A stretch of 47,468 nt of DNA. It comes from Mnemiopsis leidyi. Lineage: Eukaryota; Ctenophora; Tentaculata; Lobata; Bolinopsidae. The translations under genes were made by a program, and so were the position numbers. Location of the stretch: assembly GCA_000226015.1 (NCBI GenBank), contig JH152739.1, positions 38,849-86,316 of the forward strand. Reading direction: 5' to 3'. Shown in pieces: positions 10,901-19,900 of the stretch; within the stretch, counting starts at the first letter, position 1; every line of letters starts with the position of its first letter. The notes beneath the pieces were generated by a model. That model was not told the origin of the DNA. It worked only from the letters and a program-made list of their open reading frames with translations, and searched no databases.

Positions 10901-13900
10901 TTATCATTTATTAAAGCAATTTATCGTTATAATTATCGTTATTACCATAGTTATCATTGATTACAGTAACGAAGACAAATTAAAACGACATGATTTACGG
11001 CTCTACAGTAAAGTTCATCTATGTCGAGCAATTTTAACAAGCTAATGAGAAAAATATTAGAATATTATAAACATTTACAATACCGGTAATACTTCTAAAC
11101 ATTGTATAGATAACAAAGCGAGCGGGAGAAGTAAAACTAAAGAATAACACTTCAATTACACCATGATATCTTAATGAAAACTAAGTAAATATTGAGCAAT
11201 GTTACGTAAAAGCAGCAGAACATCTGCGAAACAACCAACCTACAACGTTATGATATGTAACATGAACTGCACTGAATGAAATATGATATATTTGAATTAT
11301 ATGCCATTTGGTCCACTTCACAACTCTAATGCAATAATCGGGATTCGAGTGTCGTTTAGGTACATTTGATATGTCCGTGCGTGTGTCTGAATTCATGTGT
11401 GATTTATAAGCACATTTAAAATTCAATAGTAAGCACTAAGCGCCTGATTTTCCATTCTTCATTAAAAAGTCAAACCACGATTACACAACGTTATATAGCC
11501 TTGGTCCTTGATAACACACTGTGAAAATGATTCAAAAATTCCAGCGTCACCAGAAGCTTCTCCTGTCTCATAAGGAGTGAAAAAGATTTTTCCAATGACT
11601 TCGCAAATGCATTTGACTAAAAAAGAAATTCAATGTCAAACACCGTCGCGAATTTCATACATTCAGAGAAAATCAGTTATCTAATAAATTTGTGGTCATG
11701 GTCAAAATCGATGTATTAAATCAAGAGGACGTATTAAACGAACATATTGACTTGAGTGTAAAGAATTGAGCCTGGACGGAACCCAGCTGCTTCAGTTCCT
11801 TGTTTAACATGCCGTTCAGCAAGGACATTCACAGCTTTAGCCGAGGCGGGGCACATAACTCGCTTCCGTAACTCATTGTCAAATGTTGAATATATACTTG
11901 TCTCATTCACAAGAAATATATCATGGTAAAATTTCGTAATTATAGTTTGGATTTAATAGATTTAAAGTATAAAATTCAAATTTTACACATCAATACACAG
12001 AGGGATAGTATTATATAATCTTATGATGATTCTGAGCTGTGAAGGATATGACCAATGACCATGGAAAATTTGGATTTTGACCATTTAATTTAGAACATTT
12101 GACTATGTTCATAGTTTAAAATGTTTGACCATCTAACCATGACACCCGGGCATTTATTGCTTGAGCCAAATGATAAAAATCGTGGTAGTCTTACCCCCCC
12201 CCCCCCCCCCCCCCATAGGTTTTGTAGCGTCCTTGCCGATTACATCCTTCATTTTTTTCTTAATTTGGTCCAATAAGACACAGGACGGGCAAATATAAAT
12301 CAAAGTCAACTGTTCATCGACAAAATTGTACGACCGCCTAGCGGCCTTGATCTTTCATCGTTTCATCTCCAAAGATGGATAGGTTTTTTTCATGTACAAA
12401 TACAATTCAAGTCTGACATTCATACTGCATCCAGTATCCTGAATTGAAGAATTTAAACAAATTTCAAAAGTATCATGCATAAATTGCTTGATTTGCTTTG
12501 CCATACAGTTTTTACTGCAATTTCACAAAATATAAGCTGTTCACATCCACTGGAGTATGTTGTTTCCCAAAGGTTACACTAGAAACATCCGCCGATATAG
12601 ATACATACCAGCCAAATTGTGCTGCAATAGCCATCATTTTCCCCAAAACTCCTCTCATGTGGAGCTGACATCCAGCCTTTCGATTATAATTATTGGGAAA
12701 TTGAGACCAAGGCATGCCAAGAACGTTAATTTCCAAGTTTGAATTTGGGAGTTGAACCTCATTTTTTACACCCATCGGGTAGAATTGATACAGAGCATCC
12801 CTTATAGGCACAGCCACATCTAGAGGAAAATCGAGCAATCGAAGTGTGCTACCTCGGTTCAACGACAAGCAAGCATATTTGCAGTTCAATGGGGAGGGGT
12901 TTTTTCTGAAAAGAATCGAAGCTTTATCAGTTTGGCGACGGGACACGTCAATTGCATAAAGAGGTGTGAAGCTGTGCTGCCCAAAAACTTCCATAACACG
13001 AGAAATACATTGACGAGCCGCAATCGCCTCTGGATCTTGATTTGTATACCAGGGACTTCCACCTATACTGAGTTCGTTACATCCATGATAATCAAGCTTT
13101 TCATGAATGCACAAACCTGCGAGAGTAATTGCTTTTTCTAATGGGTCCAAAAGATGGTTACAGTTGATCAACCGGAGCCGATTTGTCTTTGCTAAAGCAA
13201 GCATGCAAAAGTCATCAGGTCTTGCTGAATACGTTGGGTCATAGATAAAAAAGTATGCATCCCCTGTCCTCCTCAGATTGGATGAAGCAAGAAGCCTCCA
13301 ATGGAGTTCACCCATTCTTCCCACCAAACTACAAATTGTTTTTCTTGTGTGAATCTCAGCTTCGTTTATATGCCCCCACAGTCCCCCAAAACTTAGTACA
13401 TGCACCTTTTCCCCTAAAGTCAGAAATTCTTCAGATTTAATGACCCCACTTGGCCATCCATCAGTTATAGCGAGCTCGACCGCTGTTTTTATGTCCTCGT
13501 CATGATTCAAGATAACAAGTTTGTTGGCTGATTGATACCCCGCAAGTCCTGTTTCTGGTGTGATTACACAAACTTTTGCTGGAGTTCTTTTGTGCCCCTC
13601 TATCTCACTTTTAGCGAAGAACCAAGTGCCATTGTCTTCATATATTGCTAGATCACTGCTTATCATCAAGACAAAGCCAAGGTTGTGCATTCCTTCAATT
13701 ATTCTCACAGCAGAAAACTCGCGGATGGCAGATGTTAAAACGCTTCGGTTGCTCAAGTTATTACCATACCCAAAATAGGGTCCAACATTCATTTTTAAAG
13801 TTCCGTAATAATCAACCATAGGATCTCTCTTGGAATTACATTTTGCCCTGAGTTCTTCATCAAGCTTGCCTAGCATATCTGTCACTTCTTGAGTTGCATT

Positions 13901-16900
13901 CATAACTCTTATCTCTGAACCGTTCAGGCATATCGAGATTGCGATATAAGAATCAGGAATTGAGGCAACTGGTGCTATATTTGAACTTGTGGTTAGCCCC
14001 ATAGCATTACACTAGTGAAAAGATTATGTTAGCTCAGATTTTTCTTATTCAGTTATGTATATAGATCAATTAATCTTTGTTGCCATTTCCAAAATGTTCA
14101 GTCCTTAACTTTTATGATAGGCGCACTTTGACTAATTGGCTGCCTTAAGTTTTGAAAATAAATGTGACAATGTGTGTATAGAACCAATATTGATTTCAAG
14201 TCTAATAATTAGTTTAAAGTCTAAATGTGCTTTTACGACGCGATGTTCATGGAAAAAACAAAATGTAGTGAAAATGCAAACCAAAAACAATGTTTTAATC
14301 TAGAGCCATTTAAATGTAAAACTACCCGACATGGGGGCCACCGTCACGTACTAATAAAGAAAATATTATTAACCCTATATGGTATATGAAATATTGCATC
14401 CAAAAGAAATCTTTTAGAATGGAAACATAGAAAACACGGACGTATTTACCAACCTACCTTGATTTTTCTACGCATGTTAGAAAGTCTATACCTAAATCAT
14501 TTCATGGCCAAACAGCTGCTTCAAAGCAAGAAATGCTCTCAAAGAAAAACTTCTGTATGTCTAAAGATTAACCAATTTTAGTACCTGTTGTGTATAGGTT
14601 TTTAATATTTTCTCAAACAACAAGTGAGAACAAGTACTGATTAGACTATTTGCTTACATTTATTCACTTAAAATATACCTACGCTAAAATATTATACGGG
14701 CATATTACATAATGTACGAAACGAACACAAATAAAAATTCAGACAACCCCTAAATAAACGAGATTCACGCTGTTCACACGCATACGTCTCGTTCTGATCT
14801 CAGTAAATCGCGGCGAAATGCATAAGAGATGTCTCAAATCACGAGCCTGGCTTTTGTTGGGATAACTTTGACTAACCACAACTTTGTCTCGAGATCTACA
14901 AAGTTTGATGTACAAATGTTAGGAGTGGTTTTATATCAACAAGCATGGGAAGTGCTTTCGTTATGCAAAAACAAGCAAATGAACTTCAGATATAAGGTAT
15001 GCATTCATATTCATTATTCCAGGCATATAAATAAACTGGTCATCAGTTGAATATACAAGAGAAATAGACTTAAGAAATATCGCAGACAAATTTTCTGCCG
15101 GTTAACCCAATTCAATTGAATACGATTTAATTAGATCAGCCCATAACTTGGGGCTCTACTGCTAGGATATTCACTATAATATGTAGTGAATATTATTATA
15201 TCATATTATATCATATTATTCCATAATATCTTTTAATACTTTTGTAAAGAAAGACTGTGTCTAACGCACATGGTGTCCCATATGAACTGTACTGAGTCTT
15301 TAAAGTTTAATGACGTGTACTGGTACTATGTAGATCATGTTATCATGTTATCATGTATATGTGATATCATGTAGATGTGTTATTGTGTATATGTGTTATC
15401 ATGTATATGTGTTTTCATGTAGATGATATTATTATTGTGTAGATGAGTTATATTGTAGATGAGTTATATTGTGTATATTGTGTAGATGAGTTATATTGTA
15501 GCTGTGTCATAAAAGTTATGACACAAGTTATAAAACTCGGCGGACGGCGAAATATTGTGCCGGAACTAGAGTAGCTTACCTGGCATGGCTACTATGGATA
15601 CGGGGACTGCAGCAGCTGCCTGCTCTCCTTCTTATTACAAAATGTAGTTGAGTTAGTCCATCTTTATAATTTGTTGATAAATTACCATTTGACTTATAAA
15701 TTCCCTACAAATTATCATTGATCATATAATTGTTCAAGTCATTTGTCGCAAAACGCCAAGCGTGCCTTCAGCCAAAGACACGTCGTTTTCAAATTCCGTG
15801 TAATTTCACGTCTAAATGCTGGTCTAACTTTTATGCGAGCTCAAGAATAAGGGGTCACTTGGGGGTCACATCATATTGGGGTCACATTATATATATTTTT
15901 CGGCTTCGAAACTATCAAATTCGGATTCCTCGTCAAATTTTACGTGAAAATACCGGTAGAACTTTTCTTCTACCTTAGACTTAAAAATGTTCTGAATTTT
16001 TTGAACTATAGGGGGTCAATACACAGTACACACTTCATGTTGTCATACTATAGGGGCGGAATTTTTTTATTGAACCCGGGCTTAAATTGGACGACAAATC
16101 GATTGAGAATGGTCTCGAAGTTCAAAAATTTTCGGCTAAGTGTCTCTCCTGTCTTTTCTGTCTTAGGCACCACCACATGACAGTGTTATTACTGGAAATT
16201 TATTGGTTGTTCTTATTGGTAAAACGTTGTTACATGAGGGAACAATTTTCGACTCCTCCTAAGAATTCTGACGTCCATCATTAGCAAGTAACAACTTAAG
16301 CTGTTTTTTCTCTTTATAAATTGTAATTCTGAAGACAGAGAGACAAGAGATCAGTCATTTCAGAACAATGTTTTATTTTTGAGTACAAGTTTAGGTTTTG
16401 ACACTTCAAGACTGTTACTTATCTGTTGCTCATGGAACAAATAACAATTTAGTTTCTCGTCATCAACAATGAAAGCTTGGAATATTAGATTATTGGACTG
16501 TTTATGACAAAACTAGTTTCATAAATTTGTGACTAAGCAAGTACTTATGTATAATTTTCATTTCCAAAAGACAATAAGATAAAAGTATTTAAAGTACAGT
16601 GGTTTACTCCTATTTTGCACTGAAGTAGGTATAACAGCTTCAATAATACTCATCAAGCTTTGGGAGAACACAAATTACGCAGCAACACAGAAATCAAGTT
16701 GCCTCTGACGAAATCGTGGACCATTTCCAGATCATTCTCAACTTGTAAAACGGTGCTAGCTGCTGGTTCGTCAAGAAACTCCTCCACTTGGGGTCTCATC
16801 ATTTCCAGTTCCTTATTGAGCCAGGAAGCGTCGCTTGACGTTTGGACGGGTTGACAGACAATATTCCGGACTGTTTCTATAGGGTACATATCCAGCATCA

Positions 16901-19900
16901 GCTCCAGTTTCTCCAACATTTCCTCGGTAAAGCGATGTATTGGACTCTCTGGAATCGGGAGAAAATAGTCCGACTCCGAAAAATAGGGCACAAAATAATC
17001 AGGGTGCATGCAATACTCGGGAAGACACCAAGGGTTATCACTCATAATAGGAGGTATGTCCGTCCCGTTCTTGGTATAGAGGTGTGTCGCAAAAACCGTG
17101 TGCACAATCCCCTGAGTTATCTTATAGTGCATGATCACATGCAGGTCTTGTACCATAGCCAGATGTGCGAAATATTGGTCTGCAAGCTGCTCACTCGTCA
17201 TGACGAAGTCCCTATTAGTCAGGTCTGCTGGGGTCGTTCCCGGTGGGAGGACTGCGTTCCTGATTTCGTCGTACAGCTGAAGGAATTCGGGGTTGTTGTG
17301 AGGGTAGTCCTCCAGGATGTGAGCTCTCTGGGTTCCCCCTGCCGTCCAGTAGTCCTCGTCTCTCTCTGTCCTGTAGGGAGCTTTGTTCTCGAATTTAACC
17401 AGTGGCGAACCTGCGTTGTTTACCGGAGTAGCCACGTCCACTTTCTGTTTGTTTTTGTTTTTGTTTTTACCTGATTTCCCTTTGTTCTTTTTTCCTTTCT
17501 TTTGCCCGTAACAATGATCGACCACAAGCACCACGACAAGCAATAAGAAAACGAATCGTCTTAACGCCATGATACCTTTCTAAAACTAACAATAGTTGTA
17601 GTAGCCTCGCTTGGCCCATCAATTCACGTTATTTACAGGCTTATGAAAATGCTTGCTAATGCATAGTTCCGCAAATAATCTTACCTTCTGGTACGCTCTG
17701 AAATATTTTTCGGTCACAGTGCTCTCTAGCCTGAGTTATCGATGGTCCTACTCAGTGGTGATCAAGAATTCTGATACCCGGTCGTACGGCTGACCGACAA
17801 CTGGGAACCTGTCAAGTTTAGCTTGTGAAACTAGAACTTAACATGTAAGCGTGAGAATTTCCCAATTATGACGTTTCAACGACAACTGGGAATCTCCAGG
17901 GATCAGGTTTCACTGAAGTCATCAGAAGTATACTGAACTGTCAAGTGTTGAGATTTAGAGAGATTTTGAAATAATTCAGAGAAATTGATTGAGATAACGG
18001 TATCTGACAGAATAAGCTTAATGTAGTTAATAATTAACAGGAAAATCATCATAGATTACTCATTTCATGGCCAAAGTACTTAGCAACTGCACACAGGTAG
18101 TCAACTTTGCAAGAGTACTCTGAGTACCGAGAGCAGATGTTCTTCTTAGATGAGGTTCTCTTCAATGTACTTTGAGAAAGCAGGCAAGATGAATCGAATG
18201 CGATGCTTTAAGGTTTCATAGTTAGGTTTATATACCTGGAGAACCCGTTCATTAACAGCTGTTCAACACACCTACCATGACATCGATTCACTTGCCACAT
18301 TCAAGTGATCTATGACATCGGGTCAGATCTCACTAACAATACGGTGTGATCTGACCCCAGTGGGACTGATTGGGCTGTGTGATGTGATCCCCCTGGGTAC
18401 CCAGATTCCAAGTTTCTCAGTTGTCGGCCACCGGGTCGTACCTCCCAATTGCAACCAAGGTTAAATCTGAAAAGATATGAAAAGTAAAACAAACAAGAGA
18501 ATTGCGAGACGTTTCAGCGTGTTGGACAGTTACACTTTCATTGTGTCGTTCGCGGAGGCAATGAAACAAGCTAAAATAATTGTAGAAATATTTTCCTCAT
18601 CCTCAGCTACATAGACATTGTCACTCAAATTATTTGTATAATAGTAGTGTTGATGAGGAAGAGAGAAATCTTTCACCATATAATGTAGTGTGATGTTCTC
18701 GTATAAACTTTCACTGCAGATTATGGGATACGATCACAATTAGATTTCATCTCTCTAAGGGTGGATTGTAACTTAAAAACGAATTTAAAATTTGATTCCT
18801 TTATCAGGTGCATAATATTTTTGTTTTTTTCTCAAATTGACTCCCTTTCACTTAGTATTGTACGTGACTACCGCGAAGATCAACTCCACGTACTATTTAG
18901 AATTTTATTATCATTCATCTGTTCAGCTGTTGTCAGTGACGCAATTCAGGAGGGTATGATTTCAGAAAATGTTCATCTTCAAGCCTTTTAGTGGTCACGG
19001 GCAGAAAATTATGCTTGTTAAGTCAATAAAGTGCAGGCCATTATCTTAATGGACAGATCTGCATGTCAGTTCCCCGAGAAGACTTTTTTAATAAAGTAAC
19101 AACTTGAATGAATTCAGTCCGACAATGTCGCCGAGACACGTGATTATATTTTTTGCTGTAGCATCGATTTTACTTGACCCAATTGAAACTGCAAAAGCCA
19201 AGAAGACCAAAAGCTCAAAGAACAAAAGCCCGAAACAATCGCCCAAGCCAGTAGCGAAGAAAGCACCATATATTCCCAGTCCGGACAAGAGCTACTTTCC
19301 TCCGGGAGGTCGAGTATGGAACTGGGACGAACTCCGTGATTCACCCTTTAACAACGTTGACTTCCAGGAGATTTGGACCTACTTGAGAGAAACGACCGTG
19401 GCCCAGGGAACCCCAATGTACTCTCCGCTCTACTTCAACACCATGAAGAGGATCTTGGACAATGGGATACGTGTAGCGTATGTATTGGCTAACAAGAAAA
19501 CCCGTATCTCCACGATGTATGTTGCCCACGTGCAGACGGAGAATGGTACGAACATACCTCCGATCCTCGGGGCGGGGTGCACCCTGGACCACTGCACCGA
19601 CCCTTACTTGAGCTTCGATTGGGTTTCGCAAATAGAAACTCAAGATCTTATCGACATAGATGAGCCGAGCGAGATAGAGCAGACGTACGATGATTTCATC
19701 GCTCAATGGTTTCGTTTGTCCCGATCGTTATCGCAGGAAAGCGCCAAAGCTACAATATGCAATGGACCTATTATCGGACCAACAAAACGCACCGTAGGTG
19801 TAAGACTAGGGTCTCTCCAGGAGGAATATCGAAAGTTTCTAGACGACCCAGGAAACGCGAGTCCCGAACGTGCGAAAAATATGTTGATAAAGGCTGCAAG

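Noticed and set aside
16842..17474. 210-residue plus-strand open frame
   Set aside because: Fully antisense to secreted paralogue A, which has a signal peptide and a paralogue; no domain in the plus frame.
18761..18991. 76-residue open frame upstream of paralogue B
   Set aside because: Low-complexity hydrophobic composition, no homologue recognised, lies in the expected promoter region.
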